The position numbers and the translations under genes were made by a program. The notes under the pieces were generated by a model. The model did no database searches. It had not been told where the DNA came from and was given only the letters and a program-made list of their open reading frames with translations. A stretch of DNA of 64,000 nucleotides, taken from Euzebya tangerina. GTDB lineage: Bacteria > Actinomycetota > Nitriliruptoria > Euzebyales > Euzebyaceae. The stretch is from NCBI RefSeq assembly GCF_003074135.1, contig NZ_PPDK01000002.1, positions 124,001 to 188,000 on the forward strand, written 5' to 3'. Below, one piece after another: positions 10,513 through 19,831 of the stretch. Each line of letters begins with the position of its first letter. The stretch's first letter is position 1.

Positions 10513-13500
10513 TCAGCCGTCGCCGTTCGCGGCGGCCGCGATGGCGGCCTCGACCTCCTCGGTCACCGCGTTGGTCCCGCCCACGATCCGGATCGTCTCG
10601 ATCGGCCCGGAGTTGGCCGCCACCAGGTCCAGGATCTCGGGTGATCCGGCGGGGTCCTGGCCGTTGACGAGGGCGACGGTGTCGCCGAGGGCACCGATGA
10701 CCGGGCCGGTCGTCAGGGCGTCGGGCCAGTCCAATCCCGTAGCGACCCACAGCACTTCGGGGTCGAGGCCCAGCGCCAACCCCTCCTGGTACAGCAGCGC
10801 CAGCGTCTCGTACCTGGTCGCGCCGGCGATCCGCTCGATGTCAAAGCCCAGATCGGCGATCTGCTGCTCGACCTCGGCGCTCACGGCGGCCGTGCCGCCG
10901 ACGACGATGACATTGGTTGCCTCCGATGCCGCCAGGGCATCGATGGTCTCCTGTGGTAGCCGGGTGGCGTTCACCAGCAGGATCGGGCGCTGGGAGAACG
11001 CCGCCTGCGACGAGACGCCCAGGGCATCGGGCCAGCCCCGCTGCGGATCGACGTTCTCGCCCTCGGTGATGTACACGGTGGTGCCGTCCGGCTCGTCCAA
11101 GTTGGCTTGGACCAGTCGCGCGGTGTCGAAGCGGTTCACACCACCAACCCGGCTGACGTCCAGTCCGAGATCAGCGACCTGTCCGGCGGTCTCGGCCGAG
11201 ACCGCGACCTCGCCGCCCAGGATGAGGGCGTTCTCCGCCCCCAGCCGAGTGATCTCGGTGGATGTGGCCGAGTCGAGCTGGCCGGTGGAGGTCAACAGGA
11301 TCGGTGCGTTGAGTTGCCGCGCGATGGTGGCGCCGGAGAGGGCGTCCGCGTAATCGTCGGACCGCGCGAGCACCACCCAGGGCGCGCCATCCGGGTAGGC
11401 GATCTGTGCCACCAGGATCGCGGTCTCGATGCGGGTGTCGCCCGCGACTCGGACCACCTCGGCGCCAGGCTCACCGTCACCCTCCAGCACCGTGACTGTC
11501 ACGGTTGCCGTTGTGGTGTTCCCGCCTTCGTCGGTGATCTCGTAGACGAAGGTGTCCGTCCCGACGAAACCCTCGTTCGGCGTGTAGATGAGTTGACCGT
11601 CGGGACCGATTTCGACGGTGCCGTTGGCTGGGCCATCGAATCCGTCGGGGTTGATGGTGATGGGCCCGCCATTGGGGTCGAAGTCGTTGTCGAGCACCGG
11701 GATCCGGACGCTGCCGCCTGTAGTGACGGTGGCGTCGTCGTCCTCGGCGACGGGCGCGAGGTCGTTCACCTCGACCGACACCGTCGCAGTGGACGTGTTC
11801 CCGTTGATGTCGGTGATCTCGTAGGTGAAGGTGTCGAGGCCGACGAACCCGGGTGGCGGTGTGTAGACGAGTTGCCCGTCCACGATGTCGACCGTCCCCT
11901 GGGTGTCGGAGGTGTCGACGTCGGTGATGTCGAGTCCTCCGCCGGCTGGATCGGCGTCGTTGCCGAGCACGTCGATCGTGACCGAGGTGGGGTCGCCGTC
12001 ACCGCCGTAGCCGTCGACGGTTGCGCTGTCGTCCTCCGCCTGCGGTTCCAGACCCCCGACGGTCACGGTCACATCAGCCGTTGCCGTGTTGCCGCTGCCG
12101 TCGGTGATCGTGTAGGGGAACGTCTCGGTACCGACGAAGCCCGGGGGTGGGGTGTAGACCAGCTCACCGTCGACTATTTCGACGGTCCCCTCGATGCCGG
12201 AATCGTCGAATCCGGTGATCTCCAGACCGTTGCCGGCCGGGTCGAGGTCGTTGGCGAGTGCGTCGATGGTGACCGAGGTCGGGTCCTCGCCGGGGGAGTA
12301 GCCGTCGACGGAGGCGGCGTCGTCGGAGGCGGTCGGCGGGACATCGCCAACGGTGACGGTGACGGTTGCGGTCGTGATCCCCCCGTCGCCGTCGTCGACG
12401 ACGTAGGTGAAGGTGTCGGTCCCGTCGAACCCGTCGAAGGGGGTGTAGACGACGGTTCCGGTCGCCGTATCGATGGTGACCGTTCCGTTGGAGGGCTGCG
12501 TCCCCAGGCCGAACGTCAACGGGTCGCCGTTGGGGTCGCTGTCGTTGGCGGCGACATCGATCGTCACCGGTGTGTTCTCATCGGTGGTGGCGGTGTCGTC
12601 TCCGGCCTCGGGGGGAGCATTGGGCACGACCACCGTGACCGTGGCGGTGTCGGTCCCCCCGTCGCCGTCGATGATGCTGTACTCGAACGTGTCGGTGCCC
12701 TTGAAGCCGGCCGTCGGGGTGTAGGTGATCGTGCCGTCACCGCCAGCGACGGCTGACCCGTTCGCGGGAGTGCCGACGGTCGAGACCGAGATGGGGTCGT
12801 CGTTCGGATCCGAGTCGTTGTCGAGCACGGGTATGTCGACGGGTGTGGCTGGATCCGTTTCGGCGTCGTCGTCGACGGCGACCGGTGGCTCGTTGGCAAC
12901 GGTGACCGTGACCGTCGCCGTCGCCGTTCCACCATCGGGGTCGGTGACCGTGTAGGTGATCGTGTCAGTGCCCTTGAAGCCGGGGGGTGGTGTGTATGAG
13001 AGGGTTCCGTCCGGGTTGACGGTGACCGTTCCCTGACCGCCCTGCGTGCCGGTGACGGTCAGTGGCGAGCCGTTGGGGTCGCTGTCGTTGCCGAGGACGT
13101 CGAGGATCGAGGTACCCGTTCCTGGCACGTCAGCGGTGTCGTCGCCGGCCGTGGGGATGGCGTTCGGCACGACGATCCGCACGACGGCGGTGTCGGTCCC
13201 CGTGTCGGTGCCCGTGGTGTCGGCGATCGTGTAGGTGAACTCTGCCGTCCCGACGAAGGTCGGGTCTGGCGTGTAGTCGATGGTCCCGTCCGGGTTCAGG
13301 TCCACGGTCCCGCTCGAGGGCGTGCCCACGCCGGTCACGGTCAGATCAAGGCCGTTCGGACTGGTGTCGTTGCCCAGCAGGTCCCCGGCCGTCAGCGGAG
13401 CGGGCAGCGAGCCCGGCGCCGGATCGGGAAGGACGAACAGGTCGTCGGTCGCCAGTGGGGCGTCGGCCGACACCTCGATCACCACGGTCGCAGTCGCGGT

Positions 13501-16500
13501 TCCGCCACGGCCGTCTTCGATCGTGTACGTGAAGGAGTCGGTGCCGGTGAAGCCCTCGGCTGGCGTGTAGTCGAACGTCCCGTCACCATTGTCGACGATG
13601 GTTCCGCCACTGTCGGTGGTCGTGTCCACCTGCGTGACCGTCAGCGTGTCGCTGTTGCTGTCCGTGTCGTTGGCCAGGGCGTCGATCGTGACCGTGGTCG
13701 GCGGCTCGGCCGGCCCGTACGCGGCAACCGTTCCGAAGTCGTCGCGTGCGTCTGGGAGGGCGTTGGCGACGGTCACGGAGATGGTGGCCGTGTCCGTTCC
13801 GCCGTTGCCGTCTCGGACCTCGTAGGTGACCTCGTAGGTCCCGGTGAAGCCGGGAGGGGGCGTCACGACGACCGAGCCGTCGGGGTTGACCACAGCGGAA
13901 CCACCCTCGGGCACGCCACCGACGATCGAGACCGTGAGCGTGTCGGAGTTGGAGTCGGTGTCGTTGTCGAGTGGGTAGACGGTGACCGGCGTGTCGGTGT
14001 CGGTGACCGCCGCGTCGTCATTTGCGACTGGTGGGGCGTTGGCCACGTCGACGGTGACGGTGGCCGTGTCCGTTCCGCCGTTGCCGTCGCTGATCGTGTA
14101 CTCGAACGAGCCCTCGCCGACGAACGTGGGGTCGGGGGTGAAGACGGGCAGGCCGCTGCCAGCGTCGATCGTCACGGTGCCACCGACGGGGTTGTCGACG
14201 CCGATGACCGTCAGCGGGTCGTCGTTGGGGTCGTTGTCGTTGGCGAGCACGTCGATGGTCGTCGGCGTGTCGAAGGGCACGGCCGCGGTGTCGTCGGTCG
14301 CCTCGGGCGGCGCGTTGTTGACCGTCACGGTGACGGTCTCGCTGAGTGTCGAGCCCGACGCGTCGCGGACGGTGTAGGTGAACTCGACGTCGCCGGACAC
14401 GCCGGGTGCGGGCGTGAACTGGACCTGACCGTCGATGACGATCGCCTCGCCGACCGCCGGGTCGACGTCCACGCCGACGACACCGAGCGGACCGGTGCTG
14501 CCGGGGGCGGCGTCGTTGGCCAACACGTCGATGGTGATCGGCGTCTCCGGGTCGGTCACGCCGCTGTCGGGCGCGGTCACGGGCGGCACCTGGGTGACCG
14601 TGAGGCTGACGGTGGCTGTCGCCGTCCCGCCGTTGCCGTCATCGACCTCGTAGGTGAAGGGCGGCACCACGACGACATCCGGGTCGTCATCGCCCAGCAG
14701 GCCGGGATCGTAGGTGATCGTGCCGTCACCGTTGTCCGTGACCCCATCCGGCAGGCCTCCCGGGAAGGAGACCGAGAGGTCGTCGCCGTTGACGTCGGTG
14801 TCGTTGGCGAGGAGGTCGATGGTGATCGTCTGACCCTCCTCCACGGCGCCGGCGTCGTTGCGAGCGACCGGATCGGCATTGGCCACATCCACGGTGACGG
14901 TCGCGGTCTGGGTCAGACCCTGCTCGTCGGTGACGGTGTAGGTGAAGGTGTCTTGGCCCGCGAATCCTGGATCGGGTGTGTAGACGAGCTGCCCGTCCAC
15001 GATGGTCACCGAGCCGTTCGGCGGGTCGCTGACCGCGGTGATGGTGAGCGCCGCGTCATCACCGTCGGGGTCGCTGTCGTTGCTGAGCACGTCGATCGTG
15101 ACGGGCGTGCCGGGACCGGTGCTGGCCGTGTCGTCGTCGGCCACCGGAGGCTGTGCGATGTCGACCGCGACCGCGGCGGAGGTGTTGTTGCCGGGGTCGG
15201 GGTCGGTGTTGTCACCCGACACCGTGGCGGTGTTGCTCGGCGAGTCACCGGGTGCGCCCGTCACCTCACCCTCGATCTCGAGGGAGATCGCCGTCCCGGA
15301 GGCCAGGGCCCCCAGGTCGCACTCGACGAGTGTGCCGACTTGGGTGCACTCGGCCGGCAGCGATGTGACGCTGATCCCCGCCGGGATGTCATCGGTCAGG
15401 ACCACCGCAGGATCGGCGTTGGGACCCGCGTTGCGCACCTCGAGGACGTACGTGACGGTCTCACCGACGGCGACGGGGCCAGCCGGGTCCACCGACTTGC
15501 GGACCGACAGGTCGCTGCGCACCACAACAGGCTGGGAGTCGACGTTGCTCGAGTTCTCGAAGTCAAGATCGGCCGTGGAGGAGAACGCGACGGTCGCGTC
15601 GTTGTCGATGCTGGAGCCGTCGACGACACCCTCCAGCACCTCGACGCGGTACCGAATGGTGTTCACCTCGTCCGTCTCGAACACACCGCCGTCCGTGGCA
15701 TCAGCACCCGTGCCCAGACGCGCCGTCAGCACGTTGCCTGCCACGTCTACCTGGTCGTCGCCGGCGGCGGCGGTCTTGCCGCCGGCGTTCACCCCGTCGA
15801 CGTAGCTGATGGAGCCCGGGACCAGGCGCGTGAAGGCTGGCAGTTCGTCGGTCAGGACCGTGTCGACTGCGTCGTCGATGCCGTCGGCCGCCGGTGGCTG
15901 CAGGTTCGAGATCTCGATCGTGTACTCGATCACGTCCCCGGGCTCGGCGCTGCCGCCGTTGATGTCCCGCCCGGTCTTGGTGATCTGCACGTTGGGGGCG
16001 AAGAGCTCGGTGGAGAAGGTCACGACCCCGGGGAAGTACTGGTCACCGCTGGACGTCAGGTTGATCGTCGAGCTGGTCTGGTTGTTGGTCAGGATCCCCG
16101 AGGCGTCGACCCGATCGAGGTCGACGGCGAGCTGGTCGACGAAGTCCGGGTTCTTGTCGTCGAACCGTGCGCCGAGGAACGAGATGGAGGAGTTGAAGAA
16201 GTTGGTGGACGGGTTGTTGGTGTCGGAGATGACGTCTCCGTCCAGGCTCAACTGGTCGCCGGTGATGCCGCTGTCGCCCTCCCAGGAGAGGATGCCGACC
16301 TCGGACCGCACCGTGCCGAGCGGCGGTGTCTGGAAGCCCTCCAGGGCGATGTTGATCGGGTTGCCGTTCGAGACGACGTCATAGCCGTCGAAGATCGTCA
16401 GGTTGCGCGCAGGCTCAGCCTGGTCGCGGTACGCCACGATCAGCGCCCACCCGCCGTACCTGCCTCCACCCAGCCCCGCCTGGACGTTGGCGACCCCGTA

Positions 16501-17115
16501 GGTTCCGGAGCCCGCGGCCCGGACCTGGGCGGTCACGTCGGCGACACCCTGGTAGTCACCCGTCGCCGAGCCGTCGACGGTGTCGGCCACGATCGGCTGG
16601 TAGTCGGCGTCCCCGGGAACGGTGAGCAGGACACGGCCCTGATCGGCAGGCGTCGGCGCGGCAGGTCCGTCGGGCCCCGACGCTGCGGGCGTGTTGCCGG
16701 AGATGCGCGCCCCCCAGTACAGCCCGGCGTACAGCACCTCTCCGCCAGCCGGGATCGTGAGGTCAGCGGTGGAGGAGTTGAAGGTGTTGGGGTCGCTGTC
16801 GATGTCGACGTTGATCATCGCGAGGCTGTTGTTGGACCCGCTCTGGGTGCCGGCCCGTGCCGCATCGCAGTTGCCCTGACCTGGCGTACACGACACCACC
16901 ACGTTCCCGGTCTGGGTGATGTCGCCGGGCGTGTTGATGCTGAAGGCCGGACCGAAGGAACGGTCGCCGCTCGCTGGCGGTGGGCCAGTCTGGGCCGCGG
17001 CCGGACTGGCCATCCCCGTCAAGGCCATGGCTGCGGCGAGCACACCGACGAGCACGCGCAGCGTGGTGCTGCTGAGCGTGGCGCGGTGATGGGTGGGCGC
17101 GGACGTGAGGGGCAT
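10513..17115 (-). CDS. Secreted Ig-like repeat protein with three C-terminal cell wall-binding repeats (CWB2)
   Basis: 2,200 aa. Signal peptide about residues 1-41 (LVGVLAAAMALTGMASPAAA). N-terminal domain with VLYAGLYWGA, then DUF11-like domains (VIEYTIEISNL; TYVLEVRNAGP). Thirteen Ig/cadherin-like repeats of about 95 aa follow (ADDDTAST...IDVLSNDSDPDGDD; FTYTVTDEQG). Three CWB2 (PF04122-type) repeats occupy about residues 1882-2200, each with the RVAGxxRxETA, DALS/DALG/DALT and GGTxAVSxEVE hallmarks. CWB2 modules in clostridial and actinobacterial proteins hold them non-covalently on the wall, so this is probably a wall-attached stalk or adhesin. The ATG at 17115 is preceded by AGGA about 7 nt upstream. 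Repeats 1-8 correspond one-to-one with those of the gene at 1-10220, so the two are tandem paralogues. Confidence 0.9.
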   Translation of the reverse strand: MPLTSAPTHHRATLSSTTLRVLVGVLAAAMALTGMASPAAAQTGPPPASGDRSFGPAFSINTPGDITQTGNVVVSCTPGQGNCDAARAGTQSGSNNSLAMINVDIDSDPNTFNSSTADLTIPAGGEVLYAGLYWGARISGNTPAASGPDGPAAPTPADQGRVLLTVPGDADYQPIVADTVDGSATGDYQGVADVTAQVRAAGSGTYGVANVQAGLGGGRYGGWALIVAYRDQAEPARNLTIFDGYDVVSNGNPINIALEGFQTPPLGTVRSEVGILSWEGDSGITGDQLSLDGDVISDTNNPSTNFFNSSISFLGARFDDKNPDFVDQLAVDLDRVDASGILTNNQTSSTINLTSSGDQYFPGVVTFSTELFAPNVQITKTGRDINGGSAEPGDVIEYTIEISNLQPPAADGIDDAVDTVLTDELPAFTRLVPGSISYVDGVNAGGKTAAAGDDQVDVAGNVLTARLGTGADATDGGVFETDEVNTIRYRVEVLEGVVDGSSIDNDATVAFSSTADLDFENSSNVDSQPVVVRSDLSVRKSVDPAGPVAVGETVTYVLEVRNAGPNADPAVVLTDDIPAGISVTSLPAECTQVGTLVECDLGALASGTAISLEIEGEVTGAPGDSPSNTATVSGDNTDPDPGNNTSAAVAVDIAQPPVADDDTASTGPGTPVTIDVLSNDSDPDGDDAALTITAVSDPPNGSVTIVDGQLVYTPDPGFAGQDTFTYTVTDEQGLTQTATVTVDVANADPVARNDAGAVEEGQTITIDLLANDTDVNGDDLSVSFPGGLPDGVTDNGDGTITYDPGLLGDDDPDVVVVPPFTYEVDDGNGGTATATVSLTVTQVPPVTAPDSGVTDPETPITIDVLANDAAPGSTGPLGVVGVDVDPAVGEAIVIDGQVQFTPAPGVSGDVEFTYTVRDASGSTLSETVTVTVNNAPPEATDDTAAVPFDTPTTIDVLANDNDPNDDPLTVIGVDNPVGGTVTIDAGSGLPVFTPDPTFVGEGSFEYTISDGNGGTDTATVTVDVANAPPVANDDAAVTDTDTPVTVYPLDNDTDSNSDTLTVSIVGGVPEGGSAVVNPDGSVVVTPPPGFTGTYEVTYEVRDGNGGTDTATISVTVANALPDARDDFGTVAAYGPAEPPTTVTIDALANDTDSNSDTLTVTQVDTTTDSGGTIVDNGDGTFDYTPAEGFTGTDSFTYTIEDGRGGTATATVVIEVSADAPLATDDLFVLPDPAPGSLPAPLTAGDLLGNDTSPNGLDLTVTGVGTPSSGTVDLNPDGTIDYTPDPTFVGTAEFTYTIADTTGTDTGTDTAVVRIVVPNAIPTAGDDTADVPGTGTSILDVLGNDSDPNGSPLTVTGTQGGQGTVTVNPDGTLSYTPPPGFKGTDTITYTVTDPDGGTATATVTVTVANEPPVAVDDDAETDPATPVDIPVLDNDSDPNDDPISVSTVGTPANGSAVAGGDGTITYTPTAGFKGTDTFEYSIIDGDGGTDTATVTVVVPNAPPEAGDDTATTDENTPVTIDVAANDSDPNGDPLTFGLGTQPSNGTVTIDTATGTVVYTPFDGFDGTDTFTYVVDDGDGGITTATVTVTVGDVPPTASDDAASVDGYSPGEDPTSVTIDALANDLDPAGNGLEITGFDDSGIEGTVEIVDGELVYTPPPGFVGTETFPYTITDGSGNTATADVTVTVGGLEPQAEDDSATVDGYGGDGDPTSVTIDVLGNDADPAGGGLDITDVDTSDTQGTVDIVDGQLVYTPPPGFVGLDTFTYEITDINGNTSTATVSVEVNDLAPVAEDDDATVTTGGSVRIPVLDNDFDPNGGPITINPDGFDGPANGTVEIGPDGQLIYTPNEGFVGTDTFVYEITDEGGNTTTATVTVTVLEGDGEPGAEVVRVAGDTRIETAILVAQIAYPDGAPWVVLARSDDYADALSGATIARQLNAPILLTSTGQLDSATSTEITRLGAENALILGGEVAVSAETAGQVADLGLDVSRVGGVNRFDTARLVQANLDEPDGTTVYITEGENVDPQRGWPDALGVSSQAAFSQRPILLVNATRLPQETIDALAASEATNVIVVGGTAAVSAEVEQQIADLGFDIERIAGATRYETLALLYQEGLALGLDPEVLWVATGLDWPDALTTGPVIGALGDTVALVNGQDPAGSPEILDLVAANSGPIETIRIVGGTNAVTEEVEAAIAAAANGDG

Positions 17116-17203
17116 CAGCGTTCCTGTTCAGTTCGTGGCATGCGTGCCGCCGCCCGTGTCGGCGGCCTCCCGTGGGTGTTCCGTGTCACGCGCCGTCCGG
17201 CGG

Positions 17204-17216
17204 TGACGGTCCGTCA
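17204..17216. promoter_or_regulatory. Possible operator palindrome upstream of the CWB2/Ig-like gene
   Basis: A perfect 6-1-6 inverted repeat TGACGG-t-CCGTCA lies about 90 nt upstream of the ATG at 17115, just downstream of a minus-strand TTTACT (17224-17219) that could be a -10 box. It would then overlap the transcription start. No matching -35 was seen, so this is a weak candidate. Confidence 0.25.
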
Positions 17217-17305
17217 GGAGTAAACCACATACCGCATGATGGAGGTAGCCGGTTCGGGAGGTCGTTGCGGCGCGATGGTCACATCCGCGCCTTTGGGGCG
17301 GCCAG

Positions 17306-17311
17306 TACCCT
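17306..17311 (+). promoter_or_regulatory. -10 box of a leaderless promoter (Ca2+/Na+ antiporter gene)
   Basis: TACCCT ends 7 nt before the ATG at 17319, with no Shine-Dalgarno between them, so transcription would begin at or next to the start codon. No good -35 is evident. Confidence 0.5.
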
Positions 17312-17318
17312 CACCGCC

Positions 17319-18260
17319 ATGCGTGACGCTCTCCTCCTCGTCGCCGGCCTGGGACTGCTGACCTACGCCGCCGACAAGTTCGTCCTCGGCGCCGTGCGCG
17401 TCGCCACGATCCTGCGCGTCTCCATCGTGCTGGTCGGTGCCCTGGTCGTCGGCTTCGGGACCAGTGCACCGGAACTCCTGGTCAGCGCGCTGGCCTCGAT
17501 CGACGGGAAGCAGGACATCGCCCTCGGCAACATCGTCGGCTCGAACGTCGCCAACGTCATGCTCGTCATCGGGTCGGCGGCCCTCTTCGGCGTGCTGCCC
17601 ATCACGACCCGGATCTGGAGGCAGGAGATCCGGCTGATGCTGATCGCGATCGGCGTGCTGGCGCTGGTGTCCTACGACCTTCGGGTCTCGACCATCGATG
17701 CCATCTTCCTGCTCGTCGGTGCCGTCGCCGCCATCGGGCTGATCATCTACTGGGCATCCAAGGACCGTGAGGCCGCGCAGGAGATCCAGGTTGAGGTCGG
17801 CGAACTCAGCGAGGGAGAGCACCGCTTGGGACCCTCCATCGTCCTCACACTGGTCGGGCTCGCCGGGACGTTGGCGGGGGCCCAGATGCTGGTGGTGGGG
17901 GCCTCCGGACTGGCCGAGGCGCTGGGGCTGAGCGAAGCGGTCATCGGTCTCACGGTCGTGGCGATCGGGACCTCGTTGCCGGAACTCGTGACGGCCGTCG
18001 CCGCTGCACGACGCCAGGAGAACGACCTGATCATCGGCAACGTCGTCGGCTCCAACATCTTCAACTCCCTGCCCGTGGCCGGGGTTGCCGGGATTCTCGA
18101 TACCACGCCGCTGGACAGCCAGTTCGGCTTGAGCCTGCTGCTCATGGTCGGTGGCTGCGTGCTGTTCGCGGTCTTCTCGAGGACCGACTTCTTCGTCAAC
18201 CGGTGGGAGGGCGGCGTCCTGCTGGCCGGCTACGCGGGTGTGACGGCTCTGGCGCTGTAG
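17319..18260 (+). CDS. Calcium/sodium antiporter, CaCA family (YrbG-like)
   Basis: 313 aa integral membrane protein with the two inverted alpha-repeats that define the Ca2+:cation antiporter superfamily. The first has GFGTSAPELLVS and GNIVGSNVANVMLVIG; the second has AIGTSLPELVTA and GNVVGSNIFN. The acidic residues in the two PEL motifs are the expected ion ligands. About ten hydrophobic segments surround a short charged loop (residues about 150-170, KDREAAQEIQVEVGELSEG). Known members exchange Ca2+ or K+ for Na+ across the cytoplasmic membrane. ATG 17319 is chosen because it begins the first membrane helix and sits 7 nt after a -10-like TACCCT. An upstream in-frame extension would add an uncharacteristic basic segment. 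The gene is divergent from the giant surface protein gene and stands alone. Confidence 0.9.
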   Translation: MRDALLLVAGLGLLTYAADKFVLGAVRVATILRVSIVLVGALVVGFGTSAPELLVSALASIDGKQDIALGNIVGSNVANVMLVIGSAALFGVLPITTRIWRQEIRLMLIAIGVLALVSYDLRVSTIDAIFLLVGAVAAIGLIIYWASKDREAAQEIQVEVGELSEGEHRLGPSIVLTLVGLAGTLAGAQMLVVGASGLAEALGLSEAVIGLTVVAIGTSLPELVTAVAAARRQENDLIIGNVVGSNIFNSLPVAGVAGILDTTPLDSQFGLSLLLMVGGCVLFAVFSRTDFFVNRWEGGVLLAGYAGVTALAL

Positions 18261-18287
18261 CTCGCTCAGCACTCGGCCTGGGGTCCG

Positions 18288-18316
18288 CTGTCACGCAGTC
18301 GAGCGCCCGATACCAT
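18288..18316 (+). promoter_or_regulatory. Putative promoter of the rpsP operon
   Basis: CTGTCA (18288-18293), a 17-nt spacer, then TACCAT (18311-18316). Spacing is optimal and both hexamers resemble actinobacterial housekeeping boxes. The start would lie near 18323, leaving a leader of about 135 nt before rpsP. No other structure was recognised between 18,261 and 18,459. Confidence 0.45.
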
Positions 18317-18459
18317 CGCGCAGCCGCGTCGACGTGGACCTGCTCGGAGTACCCGCCAGGACCCAGACCCGGCATCTCCCGAAGGCACATCGCCTTGCGT
18401 GGCCCCTGAACTGCTCGGGGGTAGAGCCAAATCACGCGTAGACCACGAAAGAGGAACCC

Positions 18460-19020
18460 ATGGCAGTTCGCATGCGCCTGCGGCGCGAAGGAAAGAAGAA
18501 GGCCCCGTACTACCGGGTGGTCGTCGCCGACTCCCGCTCGCCTCGTGACGGGCGCTACATCGAGGACATCGGCTTCTATCAGCCGCTGAACGACCCCTCG
18601 ACCATCGAGATCAACTCCGAGCGCGCGCTGTACTGGCTCGGCAACGGGGTTCAGCCCTCGGACCAGGTGAAGCAGTTGCTCCGCGTCAGCGGCATCTGGG
18701 AGGAGTTCAAGCCGGGCGATCCCGGTCGCGACCGCACCGCGAAGATCGAGCAGCGCGCCAAGGAAGCCGCCGCCCGCGACGCCAAGATCGCCGAGGCGGA
18801 GGCCGCGGCCGCCAAGGAACTGGCCGACAAGCGCGCCGCCGAGGAGGCGGAGGCACAGGCTGCCGCCGACGCCGCTGCCGCTGAAGCAGCGGCCGCCGAG
18901 GAGGCCGCGCAGGCCGAGGCCGCTGCAGACGAGACTGACAGTCCCGTCGAGGAGTCGGCCGCGGACACCAACGCCGATGACGCCGGTGCGGACGACGCCG
19001 CGGCTTCCGAGGAGGAGTAG
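18460..19020 (+). CDS. rpsP: 30S ribosomal protein bS16 with long Ala/Glu-rich tail
   Basis: 186 aa. Residues 1-85 are a canonical bS16 ([52 protein letters not shown]). bS16 folds into the 5' domain of 16S rRNA in the 30S subunit. Typical bS16 is 80-100 aa; here a further 100 residues follow, first a charged helix (about 90-135, lysine and glutamate rich), then an alanine/glutamate/aspartate tail ending ASEEE. Actinobacterial bS16 proteins often have some tail, and this one is long. A GAAAGAGGA ribosome binding site precedes the ATG. The gene heads rpsP-khpA-rimM-trmD-lepB, with only 3 nt to khpA. Confidence 0.97.
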   Translation: MAVRMRLRREGKKKAPYYRVVVADSRSPRDGRYIEDIGFYQPLNDPSTIEINSERALYWLGNGVQPSDQVKQLLRVSGIWEEFKPGDPGRDRTAKIEQRAKEAAARDAKIAEAEAAAAKELADKRAAEEAEAQAAADAAAAEAAAAEEAAQAEAAADETDSPVEESAADTNADDAGADDAAASEEE

Positions 19021-19023
19021 GTC

Positions 19024-19263
19024 ATGGAGATGACCGAAGAGGTCCTCGACTTCATCGCGAAGAACCTGGTCGACAACCCCGACGACGTCCACATCACCTC
19101 CACCGATTCCGACGGTGGCGTCCTGCTCGAGCTGCGGGTCAACCCCGAGGACATGGGCAAGGTCATCGGCAAGCGGGGTCGGACCGCCAAGGCCATCCGC
19201 ACCATGATCAAGGCCGCGGGGACCCGCGAAGGCATCAACGCCTCCGTCGAGATCATCGAGTAG
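19024..19263 (+). CDS. khpA: KH-domain RNA-binding protein KhpA
   Basis: 79 aa single KH domain. The RNA-binding GxxG loop is visible as GKVIGKRGRTAKAIR near residues 45-60. Members of this family (KhpA/YlqC) dimerise or pair with KhpB/EloR and bind many RNAs; in firmicutes they affect cell elongation. The position directly after rpsP and before rimM is conserved in actinobacteria and firmicutes. It starts 3 nt after the rpsP stop, so translational coupling is likely. Confidence 0.93.
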   Translation: MEMTEEVLDFIAKNLVDNPDDVHITSTDSDGGVLLELRVNPEDMGKVIGKRGRTAKAIRTMIKAAGTREGINASVEIIE

Positions 19264-19282
19264 CGCGGTCACCAGCCCGCCG

Positions 19283-19801
19283 ATGTCCGACGTGCCCGCC
19301 GACCGCGTCATCGTCGGAGTCATCGGCAAGCCGTTCGGGACCTCCGGCGAGGTCTACGTGTTCGCCGACGCCGACCTGGACGAGGGGTTCGACCCGGGGA
19401 CCGTGCTCGACGCTGCGCAGGCACCAACGGCTCAGCTCACGGTCCGGCACTCTCGGCATCAGGGCGACCGCCTGGTCGTGGCCTTCGACGGCGTCGGGAC
19501 CCGAGGGGATGCCGAGTCCCTCCGCGGTGCGCTGCTCCACCGCGGACGCGACGAGGTGACCCTCGTCGAGGATGCGCTGTGGGTGGCCGACCTCGTGGGC
19601 CGCCGCGTGGTCGATGTCACGGGCGCTCCCGTCGGCGTCGTCGATTCGGTCAAGGACGGGCACGCCCACGACCTCCTCGTGGTGTCCCTGGACCGTGGCG
19701 GGCACGCCTCCATCCCCATGGTCACCGAGTTGGTCGAGTGGTCCGTCGACCCGCTGGTCCTCCACCCGATCCCCGGTCTCATCGACGACCAGTGGCTGTA
19801 G
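19283..19801 (+). CDS. rimM: Ribosome maturation factor RimM
   Basis: 172 aa, the usual length. The N-terminal RimM barrel opens with VIVGVIGKPFGTSGEVYV (residues 8-25), and the C-terminal PRC-barrel contains LWVADLVGRRVVD, VVDSVKDGHAHDLLVV and the family ending IPGLIDDQWL. RimM assists assembly of the 30S head by binding uS19 during 16S processing. It lies between khpA and trmD in the standard rpsP-rimM-trmD order. The start ATG 19283 has only a poor ribosome binding site, so coupling to khpA is probable. Confidence 0.95.
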   Translation: MSDVPADRVIVGVIGKPFGTSGEVYVFADADLDEGFDPGTVLDAAQAPTAQLTVRHSRHQGDRLVVAFDGVGTRGDAESLRGALLHRGRDEVTLVEDALWVADLVGRRVVDVTGAPVGVVDSVKDGHAHDLLVVSLDRGGHASIPMVTELVEWSVDPLVLHPIPGLIDDQWL

Positions 19802-19831
19802 CGGGAACCGAGCGATGAGGAGAGCAGCGCT

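Noticed and set aside
14953-17223. Plus-strand frame of 756 codons opposite the N-terminal part of the second giant gene
   Set aside because: Lies antisense to clear DUF11 and Ig-like coding sequence, has extreme composition and no start signal.
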